A stretch of 64,000 nucleotides of DNA from Cohnella phaseoli (GTDB taxonomy: Bacteria > Bacillota > Bacilli > Paenibacillales > Paenibacillaceae): NCBI RefSeq assembly GCF_003386235.1, contig NZ_QRDZ01000005.1, forward strand, positions 248,001-312,000. The letters are read 5' to 3'. Positions 30,393-40,359 of this stretch are shown here, piece by piece (the stretch's first letter is position 1; each line of letters begins with the position of its first letter). Under the pieces are notes generated by a model. The model ran no database searches. It was given only the letters and a program-made list of their open reading frames with translations, and had not been told where the DNA came from. A program made the translations under genes and the position numbers.

Positions 30393-31217
30393 TTATTGCG
30401 AAATAGAAAGCTTATCGAGCAGCTCGCCCAGATCGGCTAGCGGTACGGCCAGGCCGACCTGAACCGCGCCTTCTTCCCGAGCGATCTCCGCAGTGGCATA
30501 AATGACGGCGATCGCTCGGCCTTCTTCGTTGATGACCGGGCTTCCGCTGTTGCCCTTGAACACCGGCGCATCGATTGCCAGAGCGGGCTTCTCCCGGTCC
30601 CGGATCGGCACCAGCTCGAGCACGCTGCCTTCGTTTACGATTTGTGTGAAATAAAGCGGATTGCCGATAATGTAGACGTGCTCTCCCGGCGTCCAGTCGC
30701 GCTCGACGGAGATAGAGGGGAGAGACCGATCGCTCTCTTCTATTTTCAACACCGCAATATCCAGATCGGGATCGGAGCCGGCCAGCGTGCCTTTGTACGC
30801 CCGATCATTTCCCGGGAATTTAATCGCCGAATATGCGCCGCCTTCGATCACATGATAGTTGGTGACGATATACCCGCCCTCCACATGAAAACCGGTTCCT
30901 TTGCCCTTGTCCGTGCTGACGAGCACGACCGCTTCTTTATAGCTCTGAATGTTTTCGCGGGTCGACAATTCCTTCGATTTAAATAAAAATGGCAGCGTTG
31001 TACTATTGTAAATTTGCGGCCAGAACGCCAGCACGTTGCCGAGCAGGGCGAGCGTAAGCAGGGAGACGACGATGTTTCTCAGCCTCCTGCGCCTTGCGGC
31101 CGCCGCCTGCTGCGCCTCCGCGGCTTCCTCCTCGCTCTCCTCCCATTCCCACTCTTCCGTCTCCGGGTCGTAAGGTTCGTTTTCTTTTTCCACGGGCTGT
31201 TCCTCCTTGCTGCGCAT
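30393..31217 (-). CDS. Membrane-anchored trypsin-like serine protease
   Basis: Serine protease of 274 residues in the S1C/HtrA style but without a PDZ domain. An acidic cytoplasmic N-terminus (1-40), a basic stretch RRRR, one membrane helix (about 48-66), then the protease domain outside the membrane. The triad is visible: His122 (TNYHVIEGG), Asp153 (DLDIAVLKI) and Ser224 (FKGNSGSPVIN). Such proteins cut misfolded or regulatory surface proteins; the target is unknown. No regulator is seen next to it. It is divergent from an AraC-type sensor-regulator. Confidence 0.88.
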   Translation of the reverse strand: MRSKEEQPVEKENEPYDPETEEWEWEESEEEAAEAQQAAAARRRRLRNIVVSLLTLALLGNVLAFWPQIYNSTTLPFLFKSKELSTRENIQSYKEAVVLVSTDKGKGTGFHVEGGYIVTNYHVIEGGAYSAIKFPGNDRAYKGTLAGSDPDLDIAVLKIEESDRSLPSISVERDWTPGEHVYIIGNPLYFTQIVNEGSVLELVPIRDREKPALAIDAPVFKGNSGSPVINEEGRAIAVIYATAEIAREEGAVQVGLAVPLADLGELLDKLSISQ

Positions 31218-31329
31218 CTCTTGTCCAGATATTGTAACATATGGGGTTGTAGGATAAAGTGGGACCAGCGTCGAATTAATGGAGATATCGTACTATAGAG
31301 CGCTTACAGCAAGGCGGGAGAGGGATTTT

Positions 31330-33570
31330 ATGCGGAAAACATGGTTTATACGGCTGCTGCTGTCTTATATGCCGATTTTTTTAATCGTAGTGACCTTCTT
31401 ATTTTTCGTGTTTTTCCAGCTGCTCAGCGAGCAAAATCGCCAACAGGCGGCCAACGCGAACAACCAGCTCTCGATTCAGGCCATGCGATCGATCGATGCG
31501 TCGCTGAAGGCGATCGACAGCGCGATTATGCTGGAGATTATTTATAATAAGCAGTTGACGGATTTCTTCGACGGGCGATCGGGAAGCAATGCGTACTTGA
31601 ACATTAGCGCCGTCGATCAGATGAAAGGAATTATCCTGTCCTACCCGATCATCGATTCGATCTATTTGTACCGGTTCGAGGACGAATTCGTGCTGAGTAC
31701 TTCGACCAGCGACAAGCTGGAGAGTTATCGGGACCAGTCTTTTATCACAGAGCATAAAGGGAGTTTGGCGAAAAAGTGGACGGGGCCGCGGGAGTTCAAG
31801 GAGTTTTCCCTGCTCGAGGGCAAACCCGTCGTCAGCTTGGTCCGGGGCGTGCCGTTTATCGCGAGCAACAAAGGGATGATCGTCGTTAACGTGTCGACCT
31901 CGGCTCTGTACGGCATGGTGGCCAGTCTGTACGATCCGGAGTCGAGCTTCATCCGCATTCGCGACGCGGAGGGCAACCTGCTGTTCCCGGACCGGGAGCC
32001 GGACGCGAAGACGGCCAAAGCTTTCGCCGAGCACGTATCGAGCTATACGGACTGGTCGTATGAGAGCGGCCTGATCAACGGCAGACTCGTGCAGCTCGTC
32101 TCGTCGTTGTACAACGTCTGGTTTGTCGTCGGTCTCCTGATGATCGCGGTGAGCTTTATATGGCTTGTCTACGTGACGAGGCGCAATTCGAAGCCGCTGG
32201 AGCAGATAACGTCGCGCGTACGGGGCTATGCGGCTTCGGTGTCAAGCGGAGCGTCGCGGGAAGGGGGCTGGGACGAGTTTACATTTATCGAGACGGCGCT
32301 GGAAAATATCATCGAACAGTCCAACCGATATCAACGGAAGCACAAAGAAGATCGCCATCTGCATACGAACAATCTGTTTCATCGGCTGATCGAAGGCAAT
32401 TCCGAGCTTACGCTGGACGGCTGGAGGGACGAGGCCGACCGCCTTCAGCTTCCGGCTCCTTCCGGCGAGCAGCTTGTGTTCGTGGTGGAGATGGACGATT
32501 ATGCGGAATTCTGCCGCAAGTATTCGCATCGCGACCAGAACCTGTTGAAATTCTCCCTGCGCAGCGTCATCCAGGAGCTGGCCACCAAGCACGAATGCGA
32601 GCTATGGACGGAATGGACCTCCGCGCTTCAGCTTAGCGTGATGGTGTTTCTGAAGCAGGAGGAGGACGAGGAGCGGCGGCAGGCCATGGTCGACTTCCTG
32701 GAGCATATACGAAGCTGGACGGAACAGTATCTCAAGTTCACGGTGACGATCGGCATCGGCACGGGCGCCAAGCAGCTCTCCGACATTCCGCAGTCGTTCA
32801 AGAACGCGACCGAAGCGCTGAAGTACAAAATTTCATTAGGCCAAAACCGGCTGATCGATTACGGACAGACGGCGACCCAAGGTCAGGCGGAAGTCTTCGG
32901 CCACCTGAATGCGATCCGCGCCATTGCGCAATCGTACCGGCTGCTGGAGGCCGACTGGAAGGGAAGGTTCGACGACTGGTTCGACGAGATGAAGCAGGGA
33001 ATGCTGACGAAGGACGAGATCGTCAATCTGATGAATTATTTCCTCTATTATATGAAACGCGAGATGGCGACGACGTCGCGGGAGTTTCAGGACATCTGGG
33101 AGCGGGACGGCCTGCCCGGACTTAACGAGATCGTCGTCGACTGCCAGTCACTGGAGCGGATGAAGGAGGAAGGCGGCCGACTGCTGATCGAGCTGGCCGC
33201 CAAGCTGCAGGAGGAGCAGGACAAGCGCCAGCACGCCACGATCATTCGGGAAATGCGGAAATATATCGAGCAGCATTATCAAGATCCGAATATGTCGCTT
33301 GAATATTTGAGCGACAAGTTCAGCATCAGTCCCAAATATATCAGCAAGCTGTTTAAGGAGCAGACCGGCGACAAGTTCGTCGATTTTCTGATCGACATCC
33401 GGATGCAGAACGCCCGCCGATTGCTCGAGGAGACGTCCTGCTCGGTGCAGGAGATTGCCGACCGTGTCGGCTATCTGAACGCGATCTCGTTCAGCCGCGT
33501 TTTTCGCCGGGTCGCGGGCTGCTCGCCGAGCGAATACCGCGAAGAGCTTAGCAGACGGAAGGCCGAGTAA
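31330..33570 (+). CDS. Membrane-bound AraC-type sensor-regulator
   Basis: A 746-residue one-protein sensor and transcription factor. A first helix at about 8-30 and a second at about 265-285 enclose an extracytoplasmic Cache-like domain. After a cytosolic middle region (about 300-620) there are two AraC helix-turn-helix motifs at the C-terminus (NMSLEYLSDKFSISPKYISK and VQEIADRVGYLNAISFSRVF). No kinase motifs are present. ATG 31330 has GGGAGAGGG before it; earlier in-frame starts do not. It lies just upstream of a permease-permease-lipoprotein-fucosidase set, which it should control in response to a sugar. Confidence 0.88.
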   Translation: MRKTWFIRLLLSYMPIFLIVVTFLFFVFFQLLSEQNRQQAANANNQLSIQAMRSIDASLKAIDSAIMLEIIYNKQLTDFFDGRSGSNAYLNISAVDQMKGIILSYPIIDSIYLYRFEDEFVLSTSTSDKLESYRDQSFITEHKGSLAKKWTGPREFKEFSLLEGKPVVSLVRGVPFIASNKGMIVVNVSTSALYGMVASLYDPESSFIRIRDAEGNLLFPDREPDAKTAKAFAEHVSSYTDWSYESGLINGRLVQLVSSLYNVWFVVGLLMIAVSFIWLVYVTRRNSKPLEQITSRVRGYAASVSSGASREGGWDEFTFIETALENIIEQSNRYQRKHKEDRHLHTNNLFHRLIEGNSELTLDGWRDEADRLQLPAPSGEQLVFVVEMDDYAEFCRKYSHRDQNLLKFSLRSVIQELATKHECELWTEWTSALQLSVMVFLKQEEDEERRQAMVDFLEHIRSWTEQYLKFTVTIGIGTGAKQLSDIPQSFKNATEALKYKISLGQNRLIDYGQTATQGQAEVFGHLNAIRAIAQSYRLLEADWKGRFDDWFDEMKQGMLTKDEIVNLMNYFLYYMKREMATTSREFQDIWERDGLPGLNEIVVDCQSLERMKEEGGRLLIELAAKLQEEQDKRQHATIIREMRKYIEQHYQDPNMSLEYLSDKFSISPKYISKLFKEQTGDKFVDFLIDIRMQNARRLLEETSCSVQEIADRVGYLNAISFSRVFRRVAGCSPSEYREELSRRKAE

Positions 33571-33633
33571 AAATCGAAAATCGTATGGCGGTAGAAAACG
33601 GTTTGGCGGACAAAACGCCGACAAGACTCCAGC

Positions 33634-33668
33634 AAGGCAGCCCGGGCGACGGCCCGGGCTGCCTTGTT
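33634..33668 (+). terminator. Terminator after the AraC-type regulator
   Basis: A perfect 14-bp stem, AAGGCAGCCCGGGC and GCCCGGGCTGCCTT (33652-33665), with a four-base loop, followed by GTTTATT. The rest of 33571-33785 holds no gene; a promoter for the permeases is expected here, but I see no convincing match. Confidence 0.8.
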
Positions 33669-33785
33669 TATTCGGTGCGACGAAAATCGTTCGGCCTTCG
33701 ATTAATGTATCTTGCCGCTTGCGTCGTCGTCCCCCTAGAATGGCACTAAGCAGCCGCAGATTCAACTGGAAAGGAGCACCGGTCT

Positions 33786-34754
33786 ATGACAAGTCTGACA
33801 GAGCAGCCGCTCGCAGCCTCCAAGCTTTCGGCAAGAGGGAGCAAGCCAACGCGCCATGCGTACAAAAGAATCAAACGCCACTGGCAGCTGTACGCCGTTA
33901 TTGTTTTGCCGATTCTTTATTTGATCATTTTTAAGTACATTCCGATGGCCGGCGTATTGATCGCGTTTAAGGACTACAACGTCGTTCAGGGCATCTGGGG
34001 CAGCCCATGGGCGGGCTTCAAGTATTTCGACCAATTTTTGGACTCGCCGAATTTCTGGCAATACATGAAGAATACGCTCGGCATCAGCCTGTACGGCTTG
34101 GTCGTCGGCTTCCCTGCGCCGATCCTGCTCGCCTTGGCGCTGAATGAAGTTCGCAACGGCTTCTTCAAGAAAAGCGTTCAGCTCATCACCTATGCCCCTT
34201 ACTTCATCTCGACCGTCATTATGGTCTCGATTCTCATTTTGACGCTGTCTCCGAACGTAGGGATCATCAGTAAGCTTTTTCAGTCATTGGGCGTTGAAAA
34301 CACGAACTTCATGGGTATGCCGGGATTGTTCAAATCGATCTACGTCTGGTCCGATGTATGGCAGTACACCGGCTACGGGGCGATCATCTACATCGCGGCA
34401 TTGGCCGGGGTCAATCCTGAGCTTTATGAATCGGCCAAGGTGGATGGGGCATCGCGAATTCAGAAGATGATCAATATCGACATTCCCAGCCTGATTCCCG
34501 TATCGACGATCCTGCTCATTCTGAATCTCGGCAACGTCATGAAGCTCGGCTTCGAGAAGGTGTATCTGATGCAAAATCCGCTGAATCTGCAAACCTCCGA
34601 AATTATTTCGACCTATGTGTACAAGGTGGGTTTGCTCAGCTCCAGCTTCAGCTTCTCGACGGCGATCGGCCTGTTTAATTCAGTCATAAATTTAATTTTG
34701 CTCGTATCCGTCAACTTCTTGGCGAGAAAGCTGTCGAGCAACAGTCTATGGTAA
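33786..34754 (+). CDS. Sugar ABC transporter permease (LplB/UgpA type)
   Basis: Membrane subunit of 322 residues with a Lys/Arg-rich start (KRIKRHWQLY) and six helices; the EAA loop is NPELYESAKVDGASRIQKM. GGAAAGGAG precedes the ATG. First gene of a set with the LplC-type permease (15 bases on), a binding lipoprotein and an alpha-L-fucosidase, so fucosylated oligosaccharides are the likely cargo. No ATPase gene is present. Confidence 0.92.
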   Translation: MTSLTEQPLAASKLSARGSKPTRHAYKRIKRHWQLYAVIVLPILYLIIFKYIPMAGVLIAFKDYNVVQGIWGSPWAGFKYFDQFLDSPNFWQYMKNTLGISLYGLVVGFPAPILLALALNEVRNGFFKKSVQLITYAPYFISTVIMVSILILTLSPNVGIISKLFQSLGVENTNFMGMPGLFKSIYVWSDVWQYTGYGAIIYIAALAGVNPELYESAKVDGASRIQKMINIDIPSLIPVSTILLILNLGNVMKLGFEKVYLMQNPLNLQTSEIISTYVYKVGLLSSSFSFSTAIGLFNSVINLILLVSVNFLARKLSSNSLW

Positions 34755-34769
34755 CGGGGAGGGTGGCAC

Positions 34770-35669
34770 ATGGCTAAAGCATCGGCAATTCGCGAATCTC
34801 ACGGAGACCGACTGTTCATTGCAGGGATTTATACGCTGTTGACGGTCGTACTGATTATTATTTTGCTTCCGCTGATGTACATTGTCAGCTCCTCCTTCAG
34901 CTCGCCGCAGGCTGTCGTATCCGGACGGGTATGGCTGTTTCCGGTCGACTTTACGCTGGACGGCTATACGGCCGTGTTCCGCAATCCGCAGATCGGCACC
35001 GGATATTTGAATTCCGTCATCTACGCGGTTGCCGGAACGACGGTCAACGTCGTCATGACGGTGATGCTCGCGTACCCGCTGGCCAGAAAAACGTTCTACG
35101 GGCGCAACGTCATCATGGTGCTGTTGATCGTGACGATGATTTTTGAAGGCGGACTGATTCCTTATTATTTGCTCGTCAAAAACCTGCATTTGCTCGATAC
35201 GCGCTGGGCGATGATTTTGCCTGGAGCGCTGGCGGTATTCCAAGTCATCGTTGCCCGCACATTCTTCCAGACGACGATTCCGGATGAGCTGGCCGAAGCG
35301 GCGGAGCTGGACGGGTGCAACGATATTCGGTTTATCCTCCGGATCGTGCTGCCGCTGTCCAAGCCGATTATCGCCGTTATGTCGCTCATGTACGCCGTCG
35401 GTCATTGGAATGCCTACTTCGATGCGCTCATTTTCCTAAGATCGGCCGACTTGTTCCCGCTGCAGATCGTGCTGCGCAACATTCTCATTCTAAATACGAT
35501 CGATCCTTCGATGGTATCGAACGTCGATGTTTTGTTGGCGCAGCAGGGCTTGAAGGATTTGCTGAAATATTCGCTTATCGTCGTCGCCAGTCTGCCGGTG
35601 CTGATCATCTATCCGTTCGTGCAAAAATACTTCGTGAAAGGCGTCATGATCGGTTCCTTGAAGGGGTAA
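34770..35669 (+). CDS. Sugar ABC transporter permease (LplC/UgpE type)
   Basis: Membrane subunit of 299 residues, six helices, EAA loop IPDELAEAAELDGCNDIRFI and C-terminal PFVQKYFVKGVMIGSLKG. GGGAGGG lies before the ATG. It works with the preceding permease. The 130 bases to the next gene contain AAAGGAGGTGAGG at about 35686-35698 without a clear ORF and a possible weak internal promoter (TTGCGA near 35712, TATACC near 35737). Confidence 0.92.
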   Translation: MAKASAIRESHGDRLFIAGIYTLLTVVLIIILLPLMYIVSSSFSSPQAVVSGRVWLFPVDFTLDGYTAVFRNPQIGTGYLNSVIYAVAGTTVNVVMTVMLAYPLARKTFYGRNVIMVLLIVTMIFEGGLIPYYLLVKNLHLLDTRWAMILPGALAVFQVIVARTFFQTTIPDELAEAAELDGCNDIRFILRIVLPLSKPIIAVMSLMYAVGHWNAYFDALIFLRSADLFPLQIVLRNILILNTIDPSMVSNVDVLLAQQGLKDLLKYSLIVVASLPVLIIYPFVQKYFVKGVMIGSLKG

Positions 35670-35799
35670 CGAGTCGGCGCCATTTAAAGGAGGTGAGGCC
35701 GGATAGGAAGGTTGCGAGCGCAAGCGGACTCGCGGTTATACCGTATGTCTCGTAAGGAGTAATTCAATAATAAACAGATTATAAGGAGGAGTCATTTCT

Positions 35800-37518
35800 A
35801 TGAACGGACGTAATCGCCGCACGGCTTATGCAATGACATTCGTATTGATCTGTACGCTTATCCTGAGCGCATGCAGCAGTAAATCCGGCAATTCCGCCTC
35901 GCCTTCCGGCAGCGCAAGCGCGCCTGCTTCTTCATCTTCTCAGCCCGAGACGCAAGGGGAGCTGTTCACGCCGGTAGGCACCTATCCGATCGTGACGCAG
36001 CAGATGAAGCTAAAGATGTTCGCCCCGCAATACCCCAGCATCGAAAATATGGAGACGAATACGTATACGAAATACGTCGAGGACAAAACGAACATCAAGA
36101 TCGAATGGGATTTGGTGCCGGACAATGCGCTCAACGACCGGAAGCAGCTGATGCTGGCAAGCGGAGACTATCCGGAAGTGATTTTGCACGGCAACCTGAC
36201 GAAAGACGAGCAGATGAAATACGGCAAGCAGGGCGTGTTCCTGCCGCTGAACGATCTGATCGAGCAGTACGCGCCGAACATCAAGAAGGCGATCGAGGAT
36301 CTTCCTTATTTGAAGGGATCGATTACCGCGCCGGACGGCAACATCTACGCGATTCCGCAGATCAACGAATGTTATCACTGCAACTATGCGATGAAGCTGT
36401 GGATCAACAAGGCGTGGCTGGATGAGCTGGGCCTGCAGATGCCGACAACTACGGACGAGTTCTACGAGGTGCTGAAGGCGTTTAAGGAGCGCGATCCGAA
36501 CAAAAACGGCAAGCAGGACGAAATTCCGCTGACCGGCTCCGACGAGATGTGGGCGGGCAACATCGCCGCGTTCCTGATGAACTCGTTTATTACCGACGAT
36601 TACGTGGATAAGGACAACGGCAGCTTCCTCTTCGTCAGAGACGGCAAGGTGGATCTGGCCGCCAACAAAGAGGAATGGAAGCAAGGGCTGCAATATCTGA
36701 ACAAGCTGTATTCGGAAGGACTGATCGACTCCGCGGCCTTTACCCAGAACGCCGACGCCATCCAGCAGATCGGCAACCGCGAGCCGGACAATATTATGGG
36801 CGCGATTACGACCGCGCTGATCAGCTACGCCGTATCGCCGGACGACAAGCACCCGCGTCATAAAGACTACGTGACGCTGCCTCCGCTGAAAGGACCGAAC
36901 GGCGTGCAGCAAACGTTGAATTTTGCCGGGATCAGCCGCTCGCAATTCGCGCTGACGAACAAGGCGACGAAGGAGCAGCAGATCGCCGCGATCCGACTGG
37001 TCGACTTCCTGTTCACGGAAGAGTCCATCGTGCTTCAAGAGCGCGGACCGGAGGGTAAAGACTGGCGCAAGGCGGAGCCGGGCGAGCTTGGCATGGACGG
37101 CAAACAAGCGAAGTATGCGACGATTCCGAAGGCGGCGGAGAAGACGACGCACAACGACGGCTGGGAGCAGATCGGCCCTTCCCTGCGTACGTATCAATAC
37201 CGCGATTCGTGGATGGCGCCTCAAGATCCGTTGGCAGAAGGCTCGTACGAGGTTCGGCTGAAGCGGGAATCGCAAAATTACGAGCCGTACGCCTCCGACG
37301 AGCTGTATCCGGGCAGCGTGTTCATCGCGCTTGAGGATACGGAGATCGCGGCGCAGCTCAGAACGACGATTCGCGATTACATCAAGAGCAACATGGCGCA
37401 GTTCATTACGGGCAACAAGGACATCGACAAAGATTGGGACAGCTACGTCAAAGGCTTTGACGGCTTGCAGACCGACAAATATATTCAAATTCATCAGAAC
37501 GCGATTGCCGTTCGCTAG
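35800..37518 (+). CDS. Sugar ABC transporter substrate-binding lipoprotein
   Basis: LplA-type binding protein of 572 residues. The signal peptide ends in the lipobox LILSAC (Cys about residue 25); a Ser/Ala/Pro tether follows and then the solute-binding fold. TAAGGAGGAG lies upstream. It stands between the permeases and a GH29 fucosidase gene, which starts 9 bases after its stop, so it probably binds a fucose-containing oligosaccharide. Confidence 0.92.
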   Translation: MNGRNRRTAYAMTFVLICTLILSACSSKSGNSASPSGSASAPASSSSQPETQGELFTPVGTYPIVTQQMKLKMFAPQYPSIENMETNTYTKYVEDKTNIKIEWDLVPDNALNDRKQLMLASGDYPEVILHGNLTKDEQMKYGKQGVFLPLNDLIEQYAPNIKKAIEDLPYLKGSITAPDGNIYAIPQINECYHCNYAMKLWINKAWLDELGLQMPTTTDEFYEVLKAFKERDPNKNGKQDEIPLTGSDEMWAGNIAAFLMNSFITDDYVDKDNGSFLFVRDGKVDLAANKEEWKQGLQYLNKLYSEGLIDSAAFTQNADAIQQIGNREPDNIMGAITTALISYAVSPDDKHPRHKDYVTLPPLKGPNGVQQTLNFAGISRSQFALTNKATKEQQIAAIRLVDFLFTEESIVLQERGPEGKDWRKAEPGELGMDGKQAKYATIPKAAEKTTHNDGWEQIGPSLRTYQYRDSWMAPQDPLAEGSYEVRLKRESQNYEPYASDELYPGSVFIALEDTEIAAQLRTTIRDYIKSNMAQFITGNKDIDKDWDSYVKGFDGLQTDKYIQIHQNAIAVR

Positions 37519-37527
37519 GAGCTAAAG

Positions 37528-38913
37528 ATGGCGCAAGAAGAGCAGATTGTAGAGGCCGGGGTGCATCATTTCAGCAAGGAAGAGGAGTGGGTGAAACCGG
37601 AGGACCCGCTGCTGCTCGAACGGCTGGAATGGTTCAAGGATCAGAAGCTCGGCTTGATGATGCATTGGGGACCGTATTCGCAGCTTGGCGTGGTCGAATC
37701 GTGGGCGCTGAGCGACGAGGACGCGGATTGGTCGCGCGAAGGCATCGACTGGGAGACGGACGGCGAGAACCTCAAGCGCGAATATTTCGGACTTAATCGG
37801 ACGTTTAATCCGATTCGGCTTCAGCCCGAAGCTTGGGCGAAGCTGGCGGCGGATTCGGGCTTTAAGTACCTGCTATTCACGACGAAGCATCACGACGGCT
37901 TCTGCATGTGGGATACGCATACGACGGATTACCGCGTCACAGGGCCGGACTGTCCTTTCCACGCACACAAGCATGCGGATATTTGCCGCGAGCTGTTCGA
38001 CGCTTTCCGCAGCGAAGGCTTGGCGGTTGCCGCCTACTTCTCGAAGGCCGACTGGCACACGCCTTACTACTGGGCTCCGGGCATGGCCCGAGGGCAGACG
38101 ACGTGGCGCGGTCCGTCCTACGACCCGGCCGAATATCCTTGGCTGTGGGAGCAGTTCGTACAGTTCACCCACGAGCAGATGAACGAGCTGCTGACGCGTT
38201 ACGGCCGGATCGACGTGCTGTGGTTGGACGCCGGCTGGGTACGCTCCGGCGGCCGGGTGAGTCAGGATATACGGCTGGGCGAATTCGTGGAGCGCGCCCG
38301 GCAGACGCAGCCGTGGCTGCTGGCTGCCGATCGCACCGTAGGCGGTCCGTACGAGAACATCGTCACGCCGGAGCAAGCGATTCCGGATCGTCCGATGAAC
38401 ATTCCTTGGGAGAGCTGCATTACGCTCGGAACGTCTTTCTCCTTCCGTTACGAGGACGAATACAAGTCGACTCGCCGTCTCGTTCATATGCTGCTGGAGA
38501 TCGTCTCCAAGGGCGGCAATCTGGCTCTGAACGTCGGCCCTCAGCCTGACGGCCGCCTGCCGGAAGGCGCGGTCAAACGGATCAAGGAGCTTGGCGCATG
38601 GCTGGAGCAGTACGGCGAAGGCATTTACGGAACGCGAATTTGCGATCCGTACTTCACGGGCGAGTGGGCGTTTACGAGCAAGGCGGACAATGTCTATGCC
38701 TTCAGGCTGTACCCGGATGAGCAAGCGCCGGTAACGGCGGAGCTGGTCATCCCGTATGCGCGGGAGGTCGTTGCCGTAGAGGAGTTGGGCTCGAAGCGGC
38801 GGCTGGAGTTCGAACGTTGCGGCGAAGGAATCAAGGTTCATTTGTCCGAGGCTGACGGCTGGGCGATTGGCGAAGCGCCGATCGCGCACGCATTTCGAAT
38901 ATTGACCCGTTAA
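37528..38913 (+). CDS. Alpha-L-fucosidase (GH29), cytosolic
   Basis: Retaining alpha-L-fucosidase of 461 residues without signal peptide. The N-terminal barrel shows KLGLMMHWGPYSQLG, LLFTTKHHDGFCMWDTHT (substrate His pair) and the nucleophile Asp234 in RIDVLWLDAGW; the acid/base varies in the family and is not assigned here. A C-terminal beta domain follows from about residue 350. AGGAGCTAAAG before the ATG is the ribosome binding site. It should cleave fucose from oligosaccharides imported by the genes just upstream. Confidence 0.9.
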   Translation: MAQEEQIVEAGVHHFSKEEEWVKPEDPLLLERLEWFKDQKLGLMMHWGPYSQLGVVESWALSDEDADWSREGIDWETDGENLKREYFGLNRTFNPIRLQPEAWAKLAADSGFKYLLFTTKHHDGFCMWDTHTTDYRVTGPDCPFHAHKHADICRELFDAFRSEGLAVAAYFSKADWHTPYYWAPGMARGQTTWRGPSYDPAEYPWLWEQFVQFTHEQMNELLTRYGRIDVLWLDAGWVRSGGRVSQDIRLGEFVERARQTQPWLLAADRTVGGPYENIVTPEQAIPDRPMNIPWESCITLGTSFSFRYEDEYKSTRRLVHMLLEIVSKGGNLALNVGPQPDGRLPEGAVKRIKELGAWLEQYGEGIYGTRICDPYFTGEWAFTSKADNVYAFRLYPDEQAPVTAELVIPYAREVVAVEELGSKRRLEFERCGEGIKVHLSEADGWAIGEAPIAHAFRILTR

Positions 38914-38925
38914 GCAGAAGCAGGC

Positions 38926-38968
38926 GGACGGTTCGCGGAGTCTCTACATGAGATTGCGCGAACCGTCC
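38926..38968 (+). terminator. Hairpin ending the fucosidase operon
   Basis: GGACGGTTCGCG (38926-38937) and CGCGAACCGTCC (38957-38968) form a 12-bp stem; the T run after it is weak (GTTTTATT some 10 bases on). Confidence 0.6.
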
Positions 38969-39102
38969 GTCTCTACGTGTTTTATTGCACCAACATCCGC
39001 CGCCCTGGGCATGCGCACCTTCCTCCAACTGTCCAATCTTCTGTTGAATGTCTCTCATACGCTGTAGGGGAGTCAGAACATTTAACTAGGAGGCTGCGAA
39101 GG

Positions 39103-39360
39103 ATGGAGGAAATGTATCACTTATGCCGACGTCATATCAACTGCAGAGTTAGGGTGCACACGCGCTGCGGGTGTTATGAAGGCGTGATTGTGAACGTGGA
39201 TAGTGAGAACGTTTATTTAAGAACTTCCGGGGGCGACGGCATGCGAATCTCGGGAAAAGCGCAAATCTCGGGCTGGTTCGGTCCCGGATTCGGTCCGGGC
39301 TACGGGGCTGACATTTTGACGTTGTCGTTGTTTACGCTGCTGGCGATCGCCCTGATCTGA
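39103..39360 (+). CDS. Small conserved hypothetical, SH3/LSm-like with C-terminal helix
   Basis: An 85-residue protein. The first 55 residues have an SH3/LSm-like beta pattern (INCRVRVHTRCGCYEGVIV, NVDSENVYLRTS), then a Gly-rich FGPGFGPGYG stretch and a hydrophobic C-terminal helix (LTLSLFTLLAIALI) that could insert in a membrane. AGGAGG lies 9 bases before ATG 39103; a longer ORF reading from 38977 has no ribosome binding site. Function not known; small proteins of this shape are common in spore formers. Confidence 0.65.
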   Translation: MEEMYHLCRRHINCRVRVHTRCGCYEGVIVNVDSENVYLRTSGGDGMRISGKAQISGWFGPGFGPGYGADILTLSLFTLLAIALI

Positions 39361-39370
39361 CGGCTCTCTC

Positions 39371-39533
39371 GTTAAGCGGGTGTATATACCTCCTTCCGCT
39401 GCTATACGCTCCTGAAATCCGAATGGGGAAACCCGCGATAGGGTAATTTCAGGAGCGTATGAGGCAGTCTCCGGGAGGGATATACATCTTCTTTTTTATC
39501 GATCATCTTAAACCGGTCCGGCTGCCTCTTCGA
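39371..39533. mobile_element. MITE-like palindrome, copy C (outer ends worn)
   Basis: The inner parts are well kept: GTGTATATACCTCCTTCCG, CTATACGCTCCTGAAAT paired with ATTTCAGGAGCGTAT, and GGGAGGGATATACAT. It is inverted relative to copies A and B. The right outer arm (TTTATCGATCATCTTAA) is recognisable, but the left one is nearly lost. Confidence 0.7.
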
Positions 39534-39546
39534 CTATCCCCGACAC

Positions 39547-40359
39547 TCAACTCAGGCCGAACTTAACGACGCGGCTAATCGCCGCAGGAAGCACGCTGAC
39601 GTGCTCCTCCTCGGGAAATTTGACGAACTCCGGACGGAAACCGCCGTTGTCGTCCTTGAACGGCTGAAGCTTGGCGAACAGCTTCTCCGCGTCTTCGACC
39701 ATGTCGCTCAGTTCTTCGGCCCCGAGGGTGAACAGCAGGCGAACGGACGGAAGCCGGCCGTCGAAGCGGCGGACGAAGGCGTCGAATTGTTCCAGAATCG
39801 CGCCGTTGCCCCACCAGATCGACGGGCTTCCCGCTGCGTAGCGAGAGAACAGCGAAGGCTGCGAGAACAAGGCATGCAGCACGAACAGGCCGCCGAGCGA
39901 GTGGCCGAACAGCGTCCGCCTGGACGCATCGACCGGGAAGAGTCCGGCTATGAACGGCAGCAGATCATGTTCCAGAAAGTCCAGGAACAAGTCGGCCCCT
40001 CCGTTCTCCGGCCACGGTCTCCCGTCCGGTCTTTCCGGCAGCGTGCCTTCCTCGGCGGGCATCGTGAAATCGTAGCAGCGCCGGCTCATGTCGAAGGGCT
40101 CGCCGGACGGATAACCGATGCCGACGACGACGGCGGGATCGAAGCCGTGAGGCTTGCGCGTCTGCAGCCGCGTCGCCTCCGCCATTGTCAGGAAGGTAGC
40201 GTCCCCATCCAGCGCATAGAGGACCGGGTAGCCGCCAGGCGGAGGAGGCTCCGTCGGCATAGCGATTAGAATGCGGTATTCCCGTCCGTTTCTTTGCGCC
40301 AACAGTCGATGCTCTTCGCAATAATTGACGCTCAACGCGGAGCGCTTCACTTCGCTCAT
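39547..40359 (-). CDS. Siderophore esterase-like alpha/beta hydrolase (BesA/YbbA/IroE type)
   Basis: A serine hydrolase of 270 residues of the esterase D/IroE group. The nucleophile elbow is GHSLGG (about residues 152-157) with PVLYALDGDATF earlier and a His near the end (EEEHVSVLP). Related proteins cut ferric siderophores such as bacillibactin to release iron in the cytosol. Its start overlaps the stop of the siderophore-binding lipoprotein gene by 4 bases. Together with the Btr-like regulator and Fur boxes upstream this is an iron-uptake set; the role is inferred from that context. Confidence 0.8.
   Translation of the reverse strand: MSEVKRSALSVNYCEEHRLLAQRNGREYRILIAMPTEPPPPGGYPVLYALDGDATFLTMAEATRLQTRKPHGFDPAVVVGIGYPSGEPFDMSRRCYDFTMPAEEGTLPERPDGRPWPENGGADLFLDFLEHDLLPFIAGLFPVDASRRTLFGHSLGGLFVLHALFSQPSLFSRYAAGSPSIWWGNGAILEQFDAFVRRFDGRLPSVRLLFTLGAEELSDMVEDAEKLFAKLQPFKDDNGGFRPEFVKFPEEEHVSVLPAAISRVVKFGLS

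Noticed and set aside
36010-37494. 494-codon - strand ORF opposite the lipoprotein gene at 35800
   Set aside because: Shadow of a high-GC coding region; composed of Arg/Leu/Val repeats with no domain, while the + frame is a clear binding lipoprotein.
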